Positions 35,672 to 47,222 of a stretch of 64,000 bases of DNA are shown piece by piece (within the stretch, counting starts at the first letter, position 1; every line of letters starts with the position of its first letter). The notes under the pieces are model-generated. The model had not been told where the DNA came from, searched no databases, and saw only the letters and a program-made list of their open reading frames with translations. The DNA is taken from the NCBI RefSeq assembly GCF_024166365.1, contig NC_064841.1:29504001-29568000 (forward strand). Direction: 5' to 3'. The position numbers and the translations under genes were made by a program. This DNA comes from Elephas maximus indicus. Lineage: Eukaryota > Chordata > Mammalia > Proboscidea > Elephantidae.

Positions 35672-37268
35672 ATAGCCAAAATTATGCTTTTCCATTTTTA
35701 AAAAACAAATGACTTTTTATGAACTTTCTGTGACATTTCTATCTGGTGCTCTTCGGTTCATATTTCTGTATTATATGTGTTACATGCATGCCTTGGCTTA
35801 TTTCATTCCTTAAGCTTTGATGGTTAAAAAAAATGAATATATGCTATTTCAATGAGAGATACTTCATAAGAATGTTCATCTTTAGACTCAAATTTGGCCT
35901 TCCCAATCAATCACTGGCTTCTGTGGCAAACCCACAGTCTCCTCCCTGGTCTACTCCTTACTCCTGCATTCCCACTGATGTTCCAGCTTCAATCTTAGTG
36001 GAAGTAAACAATTACAAAAAGCATTGTCTTGTGCGTCTGGTCTTTGAGATACCTTTTTTATTTCATTGCCCAATAAACTTCTCAAAAGCGGTCTTTCAGG
36101 GCATCAGCATCTGGAGTAGTTCTCTCCCCAGCAGAGCTGGCTCTGTAGCAGCAAGCTAATGGATAAAAATGCCAAGTGAATTCTCACTGGCAAGAAATCT
36201 GTGAGTAAGGACAGTGAATGAGTCAGGGTGGGTGTTATGTGAACAGGACAAAGGATCAGGGCTTTCTAGGGTTGGGGCTGCCTCTTGGTTGGGGTTATAA
36301 TCTCCAGGAATAAACTAGAATAGAATGCATCACTCAGGACACTCGTCTGTGGAAAAATATTTCTCTTTGTCCTTTAGTGTGAAGCCCATGGGCCAGAGGC
36401 CTAAGCTTTATCACTGACTTGGTCTTACATATCCTGAAAGCATGGAACTTAGAGCCTGATCTTTCAGTGACCAGGGCCCCTAGACATTGAGTGACTCAAT
36501 GTGGCATGGCTGGCTGTAATAGCCCTGGGACAGGAAGGCTCATCTCCGGACTCTGAGAACAACACCCTTTCCCCTCCACCAGGCCACTCTTCTGAACCTC
36601 TTCATCCTTCAGGCTCCCCCCCGGCAAAACAGATGTCACCTCCTGCTCTCCCTGTGGCAAAATGAAGGCAATGGCCCTGGTGTGTGACAACAGAGCCAGA
36701 ACTTAAGGCTTGGATGGAAATTTGCAGTTGGATCAGGGTGAGAGGCCCAGGGCACCTGTGTTCTTGCTGAAGCAAAATGAAGCAACTTCCCCCTTCAGCT
36801 CAGCGTAGGTCTGTGAGGAGAGTACCCTCCAGAGCCTTAGGAGGGGGTTTGGGAAGAAAAAAGAAAAAGGAGTAAGCTAAGAAGGGAAATGAGCAGAAAG
36901 GCAGGGATGGGGCCTTGGCATAGAGGTCAAGCTGTTAATCAATTGTTGTGAGAGGAGAACATGGCTCTGCACCTGCCTTGGACATCCCTAAAAGCCCATA
37001 GGATTGCTCCTAGGACTGTGGAAGCTCCATTTCCTACTGCATGTAGGCACTGACTTTCCATTTTTGATATGCTTATTGAGTCATTGAAGAAAAAAAGCAT
37101 TGCTTCCTCTCCCCACCCTCACCCACTACAAAGTGTCTGACCAAACCCCCTTCCTCTGCTCCAAGAGAAGAGGTAACTTCAAGCTGTCAGGGAGAGGAAA
37201 ACTGTATTTAGGCCTAATTTCACCAGTCTTGCCACTAACTCTCAATGTCCCTGAAGATATATCAGAGA
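35672..37268. other. Single-copy intergenic sequence
   Basis: No repeat or gene that I can assign. It is followed directly by the 8-bp duplication and terminal repeat of a hAT-like transposon. Confidence 0.45.
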
Positions 37269-38233
37269 CAGTGGGGTCACTGGGGGAATTGCGGGGGGTG
37301 CGGACTGCACTGATGATCACTGTCAGAGTGGTGACACCGAAATGACTTTCTATAAAATTTTTGTGCAATGTTTCAGCAGAAATTTATTGTTTTTTTTTAT
37401 AAAAATATCCCTGTAGTTAGTTATAACAACAAAAACATTTTTCGTAAGCCCAGCTTACATGTATCAATATACCTACAAGGCTAAAACTTCATGCTACTTT
37501 ACTTTTTGAACCTTCTAATGCACCCCAGTTAGAGCTGTTATTATCACCCAATTACAATGATGCTTTGAATCACACGGTTTGGTCTGTACTGGTACAAGCC
37601 TGTGCTGTTGTTTGTGTAGCTACCATTTTTATTGTCCCTGATTTTGCCAAATTGTCTGGTGTTTTAGCTACAGTATTGTAGTAATTAGTGAATCTACATC
37701 AATAACTTTTTTGAGAATGAATTATAGCAATTCCCCCTTATCTGCAAGGGATACATTCTAAGATCTACCATGGATGCCTGAAACCTCAAATAGTACCAAA
37801 CCCTCTATATACTGTGTTTTTTCCTATACATACATACCTATGATAAAGTTTAATTTTTAAATTAGACACAGTAAGAGATTAGCAACAATAACTAATAATA
37901 AAATAGGACAATTATAACAATATATTGTAATAAAAGTTATGTGAATGACAGAGCTGAAAGGCACCAGATGTCCTCACTCTACATACTCATTTAACATTTT
38001 TCGACTGGGGTTGAAACCATGGAAAATGAAACCACAGATAAGGAGGGATTACTGTAGTAATTAATGGAAAAGAAGGAGTGATATACAGGAATTATAATTT
38101 ACAAGTAGCATTAGCACAAAAAGCATTACTAAGAGTTCTGTATGGTCTGGCACAGAGGAGGTCCATGGGGGGTTTGGGGGGGTGACACCATGAGTTACCG
38201 CACTGGATGACACCAACCCTAGTGACACCACTG
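37269..38233. mobile_element. hAT-like DNA transposon, non-autonomous
   Basis: Terminal inverted repeats are CAGTGGGGTCACTGGGG at the left and, reversed, CAGTGGTGTCACTAGGG at the right, matching in 15 of 17 positions. They are flanked by the 8-mers ATCAGAGA (37261-37268) and ACTAGAGA (38234-38241), 6 of 8 matching. An 8-bp target duplication and CAGTGG-type ends are typical of hAT elements. Without the element inserted in it, it is about 635 bp. No transposase frame is seen. Confidence 0.7.
37725..38054. mobile_element. pogo/Tigger-like DNA transposon (MER2-like) inside the hAT
   Basis: The ends TAGCAATTCCCCCTTATCT and, reversed, CAGTAATCCCTCCTTATCT form terminal inverted repeats. A TA dinucleotide flanks each side (37723-37724, 38055-38056). 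The internal text GATGCCTGAAACCTCAAATA and GATAAAGTTTAATTTTTAAA is that of an old mammalian Tigger-derived MITE. The length of 330 bp fits MER2. Confidence 0.8.
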
Positions 38234-38241
38234 ACTAGAGA

Positions 38242-39009
38242 CCTAAATTTGGTGTTTGGAAGCATCTGGAATTTGCAGAGGAAATTAAGACTAATAAATT
38301 GAAGCTGGGGGTATTTCTTAAAGATCTGTTAGACAAAGGAATACCTGGGCCAACAACTTGTTCACCACTGAGTTGCACCATCTGCTTGTTACAGTACATT
38401 CCTGGAACTCCTCTGTGGAGGGTAAACAGCTGGCTCAAGGGCCATTTCTCCCTGACACTGCTCCTTTTATTGGTGACTGATTGGTCAACAACATGGAGAA
38501 ACATTGTTTGTTAAACCTCAACAATGACCTTATGATCTTTGCTCCTACTTTTTTATGTCTGCCTCGTAAGCCTCCCTCAGCATCCCGAAGCTAGCAGCAA
38601 ATGGTATTGAAAGCAATGATAGCAAATAGCATGAACACTGTCTGAAAATGATTAACCCACAGACATTAAAGAGACACAAACTCCTAACAGAAAGATGCCC
38701 TGCAGAATATTATGGCCATTTAGGCATACTTGATGGAAAAATGGTTAGGAGTGGAGAATTCTAATAGACTTAATTTAAATTGAGATGACTCAACAATTGC
38801 AAACAAAAATATTCTGTCTGAAGCAGCACCATTCAATTTAGATTGAATTGCTGAATGATTAATTAATTTGGGACAGCGCTCAATGAAAAATTGCCATAGA
38901 TCCACATCCGTCAAAGAAATTCACCACAGATTGTCAAACCTCCGTGGTATGAATGGCACAAATCCAAAGGAGTGCCCACTCAGTATGTGGCTCTTTTAAT
39001 GAGGACTGC
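38242..39009. other. Single-copy intergenic sequence
   Basis: No repeat or gene recognised. Confidence 0.45.
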
Positions 39010-39222
39010 AAGGAGCCCTGCTGGCAAAATGGTTAAGCACCTAGCTGCTAACCAAAAGGTTAGTGGTTCAAACCCACCAGCGGCTCCATAGAGGAAAAGA
39101 CCTGGCAATCTGATCCTGTAAAGATTACACCCTAGGAAACCCCAGGGGGCAGTTCTACTCTATCCTACAGGTTCTCTATAAGTTGGAATCGACCGAACGG
39201 CACAAAATAACAACAACAGCCC
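39010..39222 (+). mobile_element. AfroSINE-type SINE, long form
   Basis: AAGGAGCCCTGCTGGCAAAA head, GGAAAAGACCTGGCAATCTG middle, GAACGGCACAAAATAACAAC tail. The AACAACAACA ending resembles the RTE 3' end. Confidence 0.93.
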
Positions 39223-39354
39223 TCGTTGCCAAGTATCACAAGTTCCTGTCTGAAAGAAGGAGCAGAACTCACATAGCTCGTCAACCTAGGGGTCACATTA
39301 ACTTTTGGAAAGGATGTTGAGAAGAAAGAAGCATGAAAACTGAGAGTAGAGAAA

Positions 39355-39600
39355 TAATAACAGCTAACATTTGTCATGCATTTACTATGTGCTAGGCTTT
39401 CTTCTAAGCACTGTATCCATGTTATCTTACTTTATCCTCACAACAATCTCGTGAGTCAGATACTGCCCCTGTGCTACGCATAAAAAGACTTAGAGATGAA
39501 GTAGTTTGTTTTACAGATGAAGTCCAGAGAAGTTAAGCAAGACTTGACCATGGTTAAATAGCCAATACCTTGCAGAAGGAGGACCCAAACCAGGTGTCCT
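39355..39600 (-). repeat. MIR SINE remnant, antisense
   Basis: AACAGCTAACATTTGTCATG, GTGCTAGGCTTTCTTCTAAG, TTATCCTCACAACAATCTCG and AGAGAAGTTAAGCAAGACTT follow the reversed MIR consensus. Confidence 0.85.
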
Positions 39601-40440
39601 GATACCACCACTCCCAGCCCCTACCATGCCCTGCTCGATGCTCCAAGCCCTTCTGAGCGTGTGGTATGAATTCCATTTTAAAAGGTGCCTTGGGTTCAGA
39701 AGAGGCACAAAACCATTCCAGTAGGGGTAAACTCTCCTTCCTTCCCAAAAGCAGGGCCAACAGGATAAGGGAGTCAGCCAGGCATCACCTGGCCCTGCAA
39801 AAGCAGTGACACAGGTGGTCTTTTTCTCATTCTCTTTCTTAGACAGGTACTGGGAGGGGGTATCAGCTCAGATGGAGGGGTTAGGAGTTCTGTCTACAGG
39901 GGCCCATGCCATACCAAGGAGGGAAAACTAAGAGGTGGCTTCCTGAAGACTCATTAAATTAAAGCCTTGTCCTAACATGGCAGAGAGGACAAATTTGGGG
40001 AGGAGGCAAAGTGACAAGAAACCAGGGAAACAAATGAAAGTAGAAGGCTCAAAGGCAGGGGGAGGTTGGAAAGATACTCATAAAACTAAAAACAGAGGTG
40101 ACCTGTGAGGAGGAACCTGGGTCAAAGGTGGTGTTTGAAGGTTATTCCAGCTTTATCTACATTTTATGAAATGCTCCCAATGAGAATAACCTCACCTACT
40201 TGTGCTTAATTTGCAATTAAAATAAATTAAATATTTTTAAAAGGAGAAGAACAAATAAATGTAAGATGGGAGCAGCACATAGACTTGCCCAAGCTATAGG
40301 GCAGCTCTTCACCTCATAGCTATGGTCTCCAGCAAGGGTCAGGGGAAGCCAGGTGAGAAGCCCTAACAGTCACAGTTTCAATTACCAGGGCTAGGTCCTC
40401 TGGCTGTACCTGGTGGCCACAGGTCAGCCTTTGCCATGGG
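39601..40440. other. Single-copy intergenic sequence
   Basis: Purine-rich stretches but no repeat or gene that I recognise. Confidence 0.45.
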
Positions 40441-40451
40441 ATTAAGACATC

Positions 40452-40912
40452 TTTGATGGTTAATTTTACGTATCAAATTGGCTTGGCTATGGTGCCCAGT
40501 TGTTTGGTCAAACACTATTCTAGTAGCTGTAGTTACATGTAATTATATCAGTTGGCCTTAAGTAAAGCAGAAAACCTTCCATAATATTGGGGGACCTCAA
40601 CCAATCAGTTGAAGAACTTAAGAGCGAAAGGAGTTTCCCTAGGGTTTGTTCTGCCTCCAAGCTATAAAGAGACATTTTTCCAGAACTTCTACTGGCTTCA
40701 TTCTTCCCATGGCCTGACCTATGGATTTTGGGACACAAACTGGCAGGAGTCTCCAGTCCGTTGCTTGATCCATGGATTTTGGACTTGCCAGCCCCCAAGG
40801 TCATGCGAGGCAGTTCCTTGAAATACATACATAAAAAAAATAGGTACGTACATACATATACATATCCAAAAGAAACTGGTTCTGTTTCTCTAGAAAACCC
40901 TGACTACGGTGA
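40452..40912 (+). repeat. Ancient LTR-like interspersed repeat
   Basis: The left end TTTGATGGTTAATTTTACGT then CTATGGTGCCCAGTTGTTTG and the right end GTTCTGTTTCTCTAGAAAAC belong to a common old mammalian repeat. I cannot name the family with certainty. An AT-rich (CATA)n tract is near 40827-40866. Confidence 0.6.
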
Positions 40913-40987
40913 GGTCCCACTGGCCTCCGTGTACATCTGGGTTTGTTACCTTGGATTACCTGAGTCTCTCCAGGTGCGCACGGAGCC

Positions 40988-41196
40988 AGCCAGAACCAGT
41001 TGCTATAAAGCTGATTCTGACTCATGGCAACCCCATTTGTGTCAGAGTAGAACTGTATTCCACAGAGTTTTCAATGGCTGATTTTTGGAAGTAGATTACT
41101 GGGCCTTTCTTCTGAGGTACGTCTGGTGGACTCAAACCTTCAACCTTTCAGTTAGCAGCCAAGCAAGTTAATCATCCGCACCACCCAGGAACTCCG
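40988..41196 (-). mobile_element. AfroSINE-related SINE, long-middle variant
   Basis: Reversed copy with the middle GGAAGTAGATTACTGGGCCT. It is flanked by GAGCCAGCCAGAA (from 40983) and GAGCTAGCCAGAA (41196-41208), a target duplication overlapping the element edges. Confidence 0.9.
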
Positions 41197-41562
41197 AGCT
41201 AGCCAGAAGAATCCTTATCCAATCACACAGTGCATTGAATCAACTCTTAACTCTAGGCAAGTTCAGGAAAAGGAAATACACCTATTTATTTACTGCTGCA
41301 GACAGAATTTGGCACCAACAACCTGCCTCTTGTTTTTCTATCTTAGTCCCAGCACAGGACACTCTTCTTAAGGTCCTAGCAGGATCCCCCTAGGCATAAA
41401 TGTGGCTGGCCATAGAGGCTATGACCGCTCTTGGACCATGACTTGACTTCTCTGAACCAATGCCAAGATTCATTTCTAGGGGAAGTTCAAGAGGTCAGTT
41501 TGGGTCCCAGAGCGTCACACAAATAGAAGCAATATGCCAGCCATAGCAGAACCTCCTGAAGA

Positions 41563-41777
41563 CACTGTTGTTGTTATTACTTGTCATCGAGTTAATTCTG
41601 ACTCATGGAGACCCTATGTGTGCAGAGTAGAATGGCCCCATAGGGTTTTCAAGGCTGTGACCTTTCAGAAGCACATTGCCAAGCCTGTCTTTCAAAGCAT
41701 CTCTGGGTGGGTTTCAACCACCAACCTTTTGACTAGTAGTCAAGCGCTTAACCATTTGTGCCACCAGGGAATCCTTT
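41563..41777 (-). mobile_element. AfroSINE-related SINE, long-middle variant
   Basis: Reversed: CATCGAGTTAATTCTGACTC, then the middle TTGCCAAGCCTGTCTTTCAA, then CATTTGTGCCACCAGGGAAT. Confidence 0.93.
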
Positions 41778-41968
41778 GGAGACACAGATTCCATTCTTTT
41801 TAGTGTCCTTCCTCTCTTCCCTTTCACCCTTCCTTGCCCCAGCCCACACCCACACCCCCATGTGTCAGAGAAATATTGCTCTTCCCTCAAGTCCATCTCA
41901 TCAATTGAATTTTCACTGGCTTATTTATTCCTAAAATAAATAGGAATAAATCTTCTTCCTACTCTAAG

Positions 41969-42170
41969 AAATAAAACCAGTTGTCGAGTCAACTCTGACT
42001 CATGGTGACTCCATGTTAATCAGAGTAGAACTGTGCTCCATAGTGTTTTCTATGGCTGATTTCTCAGAAGTAGATCACCAGTCCTTTCTTCCCACGCACC
42101 TCAGGGTGGACTCTATCTTCCAACCTTTCAGTTAGTAGCCATTATTGGCACAACTGCACTACATAGGGAT
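41969..42170 (-). mobile_element. AfroSINE-related SINE, long-middle variant
   Basis: Reversed and more diverged: AGTTGTCGAGTCAACTCTGA, then CAGAAGTAGATCACCAGTCC, then TTCAGTTAGTAGCCATTATT. Confidence 0.88.
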
Positions 42171-42284
42171 ACAAAGTCTAACTAAGGCTAGAATTTGAAA
42201 CATTTTTTTGGCCACTTAATTATATCTGATTTGTTCACTCAAAACAGTACCTTTTAAAACAAAATCAGATTCAAGGGCTCAACC

Positions 42285-42413
42285 TCCAAACCAAAAGCAC
42301 CAAACCCACTGCCATTCCGACTCATAGCAAATCTACAGGGCAGAGTGGATTCAAACGACTGACTTTTTGGTTTGCAGCTGAGCTCTTAACCACTGCGCTA
42401 CCAGGGCTCCGTG
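42285..42413 (-). mobile_element. AfroSINE-type SINE with internal deletions
   Basis: Reversed. CACTGCCATTCCGACTCATA at the left and CACTGCGCTACCAGGGCTCC at the right, with part of the middle missing. Confidence 0.93.
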
Positions 42414-42780
42414 TTCGATAAAGACCTCATTTTATCTTTCTTCAAGGCAGGGTTTTTATAGGAATTCTTATTATATGGAAAATGTCCATAAAATAGGTTG
42501 AAATTCTGTTTGGATTATGGGTTGAACTGGGAGGAGTAGTTGGTTAGTAGGTATGAGGATCACTAGACTTGGTGGAAAACATTACAATGGGTTCCTTGTT
42601 TAAACAACTGTCTGTTCCTGTCCTGAATGGTCAAGAATACAGCTTTTAACTGGTGAACCACTCAGGTCATAGGAATATGAATGTGGAGAGAGCCAGGTAT
42701 TCACTGTGGTGTGGATCACATGGATAATAACTCTTCTAAGTGGCTTCCAGAACAGTAACAAAGATAATGGGATGTAGCAG
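42414..42780. other. Single-copy intergenic sequence
   Basis: Nothing recognised. Confidence 0.4.
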
Positions 42781-42990
42781 AAAGATCTAAACCCAACAAC
42801 CTGGGGTCATAGGGAACTCTGACAACTCTGACACTACCTAGTCATGTGACCTTGAGCAAATCATTAAATTGTTTTTGAATACCAAGGTCTTCATCTGTAA
42901 CATGAGAATAATAATAATACCTACCTCAGAGCATACTGTGAGAATCTCATGAGATGGCAGTCAGTATAACTGTAAAAGTCTACAGGATTA
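42781..42990 (+). repeat. MIR SINE remnant, sense
   Basis: Contains TAGTCATGTGACCTTGAGCA, CTTCATCTGTAACATGAGAA and TACCTACCTCAGAGCATACT in MIR order. Confidence 0.88.
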
Positions 42991-43248
42991 TCATCACTAA
43001 ATCAAAAATCATCACTAATGCAACTGTAACACCAATTAACAAGGTTCTAGGAATGTGTTTCTGTGCAACTGTGTTGAATCTGAAAGACTTGAACTTTTAG
43101 GAACCTTTCAGGTACTGTATATGGCCATGCCCAAGTGAGTGAGTGTCAAAGGGAAAGGCAGGATTTTTGTATTTCACGTAACTTCTTAATCCTCCTATTT
43201 ACAAATGTCCTACTTTCTTGAAATAAATCCACATCTCCAAAAGTTAGC

Positions 43249-44556
43249 TGGGTCCTTCTTCCCAGGAAGTGCTTACTCATCTTTGCCAAGAAATTTGGAA
43301 GACAGCTACCTGGCCAACAGACTGGAAGAGACTTATGATCCAACTGAATGAGGAAATTATCAAATATCATTAATATTACATGAAAGTAAAATTTTGCTGA
43401 AGATCATTCAAAAGCAGCTGCAACAATATATCAATAGGGAACTGCCAGAAATTCAAGCCAGATTCAGAAGAGGACGAGGAGCCGGGGATATCATTGCGGA
43501 TGTCAGATGAATCCTGGCTAAAAACAGAGAATACCAGGAAGATGTTTACCTTGTTTCATTGACTATGCAAATGCATTCGACTATGTGGATCATAACAAAT
43601 TATGGATAGCATTACGAAGAATGGGAATTCCAGAGCACTTAGTTGTGCTCATGAGGAATCTGTACATAGATCAAGAGGCAGTCATTCGAAAAAAACAAGG
43701 GGATACCGCGTGGTTTAAAACAAGGGGATACCGTGTGGTCAGGATAGGTGTGTGTCAGGGTTGTATCCTTTCTCCATACTTATTCAATCTACATGCTAAG
43801 TGAATAATCCGAGAAGCTGGACTATATGAAGAAGAATAGGGCGTCAGGGTTGGAGGAAGACTCATTAACAACCTGCATTATGCAGATGACACAACCCTGA
43901 CATAAAGAAAACAACTGGACGAATAAGCAACATCATGATAAATGGAGAAAAGACTGAAGTTGTCAAGGATTTCATTTTACTTGGCTCCACAATCAACAAC
44001 CACGGAAGCAGCAGTCAAGAAGTCAAAAGATGCATTGCACCGGGCAAATCTGCTGCTAAAGACCTCTTTAATGTATTGAAAAGCAAAGATGTCACCTTGA
44101 AGACTAAGGTGTGCCTGACCCAGACCACGGTGTTCTGAATCACCTCATATGAATGCGAAAGCTGGACAATGAATAAGGAAGACCGAAGAAGAATTGATGC
44201 CTTTGAATTGTGGTGTTAGCAAAGTATATTGAATATACCATTGACTGCCAAAACAAGGAACAAATCTATCTCTGAAGAAGTACAACCAGAATGCTCCTTA
44301 GAAGCAAGAAAGGCAAGATATATCTTGGACATGTTATCAGGAGGGATTAGGCCCTGGAGGAGAACAACATGCTTGGCAAAGTAGAGGGTCAGCGAAAGTA
44401 GAGGATCCTCAATGAGGTGGACCGACACAGTGACTGCAACACTGAGTTCAAGCATAACAACGACTGTGAGGATGGCACAGGACTGGGCAGTGTTTTATTC
44501 TGTTGTACACAGGGTCGCTATGAGTCAGGACCAACTCGATGGCATCTAACAACAAA
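43249..44556 (+). mobile_element. 5'-truncated RTE LINE
   Basis: Flanked by the perfect 10-mer AAAAGTTAGC at 43239-43248 and 44557-44566. 43585-43803 reads MDHNKLWIALRRMGIPEHLV and later RIGVCQGCILSPYLFNL, reverse transcriptase motifs A-B. A deletion of roughly 110 bases just after the motif C YADD (about 43880) removes the linker. The 3' end is CATCTAACAACAAAAAA. Confidence 0.94.
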
Positions 44557-44566
44557 AAAAGTTAGC

Positions 44567-46240
44567 AATAAAGTGAGAGTCTCCACCTGAGGTGAAGTGG
44601 CTGGAACTCACAGCACTGACTCAAATCCCCCAAGATTCACCATACTGACATTGAGTCCTCAGCTTCCCCCTTTAGCCCTTTTTTGTGGACACTGACCCAT
44701 TCCGTAGTTTCACTTAAAAGTGTTTCTAAACGGTTGGGGATAACAGAAGGGAAATAAACGCAATGAATAACATGCAACTAGATAACCTAGATTACAAAGT
44801 ATGATTGGTTTTATGAGTTCTATAAAAAATAGGCCTAGAAAAATCCTCGAAGGGTACCAGGGAAAGAGAATATACTCAGACAATTCCTGCCTTTAACCCT
44901 CAACCCCAATTTCCCCCGTCTTTTTGTCTTGGGTTCACCAGTACTGGAAGAACTTACAATGGTCAACTCGCCACTTGGTTATGGTTTACACTTGCTCTGG
45001 CAACACAGATCTCCTAGTGCCAGATGGTAACATCATCTGGAATTGGGTAGTAGCTGTCCCCCGTAGAAGGAACAGGCTTTCTCGTTTGGCACACACCCCA
45101 TACCTCTCTATTACTCTTTGACATTGAGGCCAATTGTTAGTTGCCATTCATCACTGTGTGTGTGCTGCTGGTTTGCCCATAGTAGAGAAGAAAATGAAAT
45201 AGAGTATCTCCAACAAAATTGGAAAACCAAAAGATAGACCAAAGAGGTCCTTGTGTTTTGAGAAAATTGGATAAAAGCATATTTCTTTTTTAAAAGGAAG
45301 AGGATGCGTAATTGTTTAATACACTAAGTATATCTGTGTTGAAAGAATACAATGCATAGCCATTTTCATCATTTATATTACCTGCCCAGCCCCTTTATCA
45401 CTGAAGTTTGACAACAACCTTTGAAAGTTCTGAGCCCAAGAGCTATGTCTATTTTCTTCCCAGTTGTCCTCAGAGCCTCCAAGTATTCAGAAGTTCAATA
45501 AATATTTGTTTCTGCTATGGTTGTTGTTCACTGGTCTGATGTATTTGCATGTATTTCCTACCTCATCCACTGTAGATTGCCATTTGTGGATATTGGGAAA
45601 GGCTCTGAAACCAGGACCCTAATCTCTATGGAAGGAGGACAGGAACCTTATCTGATTGGCTCACTGCTGTCTCCAGTCCTGCCACATAAAAGACAATCTA
45701 TAAATATTTGTTGAAGACCTGAATGAATAATCCCAGTTTTGCCACTGATTAACCATGGAACCTTGGGAAAGATCCTTAACCCTTTTGTGCTCACGGACAC
45801 CTCTAGGGACTAAGTACTTTTTCTGCTTCTGAAGGTTTGTTGGGAAGCTGCCGCACCACTGACAGCGCAGGCTGCTGCAAGACGGGGGCCTTATCACTGC
45901 TTGAAACTGAACAAATGGGCGTGTGCTGCAAATTACTGTTTTTACAGGGTATTGTATGAGGTGTCTGAATTTGGGGGAGGAAAAATAAAAATTTTGGAAA
46001 TGTTTATTTGTGACACATATATACCAATAGACCCCGGTGGGAACTCTTGGGTATAATTAGTGGTACTTCATATGTACCACTAAACACTTTGGGCAGGCTT
46101 GTGGGAGGGGAGAAGAAAAAGAAAATCCATACTACCCACCAAAAATTCAGACACACTCAGTGATTCAGCATGCTTCCATTAATGAAAACACATGAAATCA
46201 ACAAAAAATTCAAAGCCGAAAATAATCGGTTCATGAGAGG
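44567..46240. other. Mostly single-copy intergenic sequence
   Basis: No gene. A possible MIR-like piece occurs near 45690-45790 (AATAAATATTTG-type tail, then CCATGGAACCTTGGGAAAG). Otherwise nothing assigned. Confidence 0.4.
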
Positions 46241-46370
46241 GTTAAACGTTCTGAGCTTTGATCTTCTTACCAGTAAATGAGAATAATGCTTAACTCACAT
46301 GCTGTTAAAAGGGTGAAGTAGCAATGTGTGTCAAATTCCAAAGTATGGTAGGTGCTCAGTGGTTTAGAAA
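46241..46370 (+). repeat. MIR SINE remnant, sense
   Basis: CCAGTAAATGAGAATAATGC, then CATGCTGTTAAAAGGGTGAA and TATGGTAGGTGCTCAG in MIR order, diverged. Confidence 0.6.
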
Positions 46371-46860
46371 GAGGCCATAGGAAGTTGGTTGTTGATTACT
46401 TTTCTAATTCCTGCCTCCTTTGGGAGGCTACCCCTTGCCTTGCTGCTGTTTGTCTAAATGTTGAAGATAATATCAGGATCTCTCACTGTCGAACAAATGG
46501 TGCAGTGGTAGGACGTTAATGTCTAAGCTTTGAAGTTGCACATCAGCCCCTCCCTCTCACCCCCCCCCCCAGGGGAATATCTGTACTAATTAATTAAGTC
46601 TTTTCCTTTTCCTCTCTCAGTCAGCAAGAGATGATGTTTTTGAACTGCTTCCTGGGACTAATTTTAAGTGACATTGATTAAAAAGGGAATAAATATGCTG
46701 AGTCAACATATACCATGATTTCCACCTGGTTTTGCCTAGGGCCATGGGATACCTGAAGCATCATTATCCCTGGGTTCCATTCGCTTTTCCAATATCTTCA
46801 TTGAAAACCTTCAAAATTAAGGTACCTTTTAATGAAATGTTGCCTATATTCAATAATAAT
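46371..46860. other. Single-copy intergenic sequence with a poly-C tract
   Basis: A run of ten or more C residues at 46561-46571 stands out. No repeat family or gene recognised. Confidence 0.45.
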
Positions 46861-47050
46861 AACAATAGCAGCAAATATGATGGGCCCGGAACTGTTCCAA
46901 ACGTCCAGACATTTTATTTGTATTCACTCATGTAATCCTTACACCAATAGATAAGGAAACAAGGACACAGAGAGTTTCAGTAACTTGCCCAAGGTCACAC
47001 AGCTAAACGTGATGGAATGAGGTTTCAATTCCAGATAGTCTACTCCAGGT
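46861..47050 (-). repeat. MIR SINE remnant, antisense
   Basis: GGGCCCGGAACTGTTCCAAA, CTCATGTAATCCTTACACCA and TAACTTGCCCAAGGTCACAC are reversed MIR landmarks. Confidence 0.9.
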
Positions 47051-47222
47051 ATAACATGGAAAAGGATGCTGGCAAATTGTGTATATAGCTGCCGATCCAC
47101 AACCCATCATAGGGATAGCACAGTTTCGGGCAATGTTTTGTTTGCTTGTGCATGGGGCTGGCATGAGTTGGGGGCTGACTCCACGGCAGCTAAAAACAAC
47201 AGCAGAATGTCACTAGTACACA

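Noticed and set aside
47095..47215. A short RTE or SINE tail just before the antisense RTE
   Set aside because: CATGGGGCTGGCATGAGTTG and AAAAACAACAGC fit the shared tail, but the upstream match is too weak to tell which family or to set boundaries.
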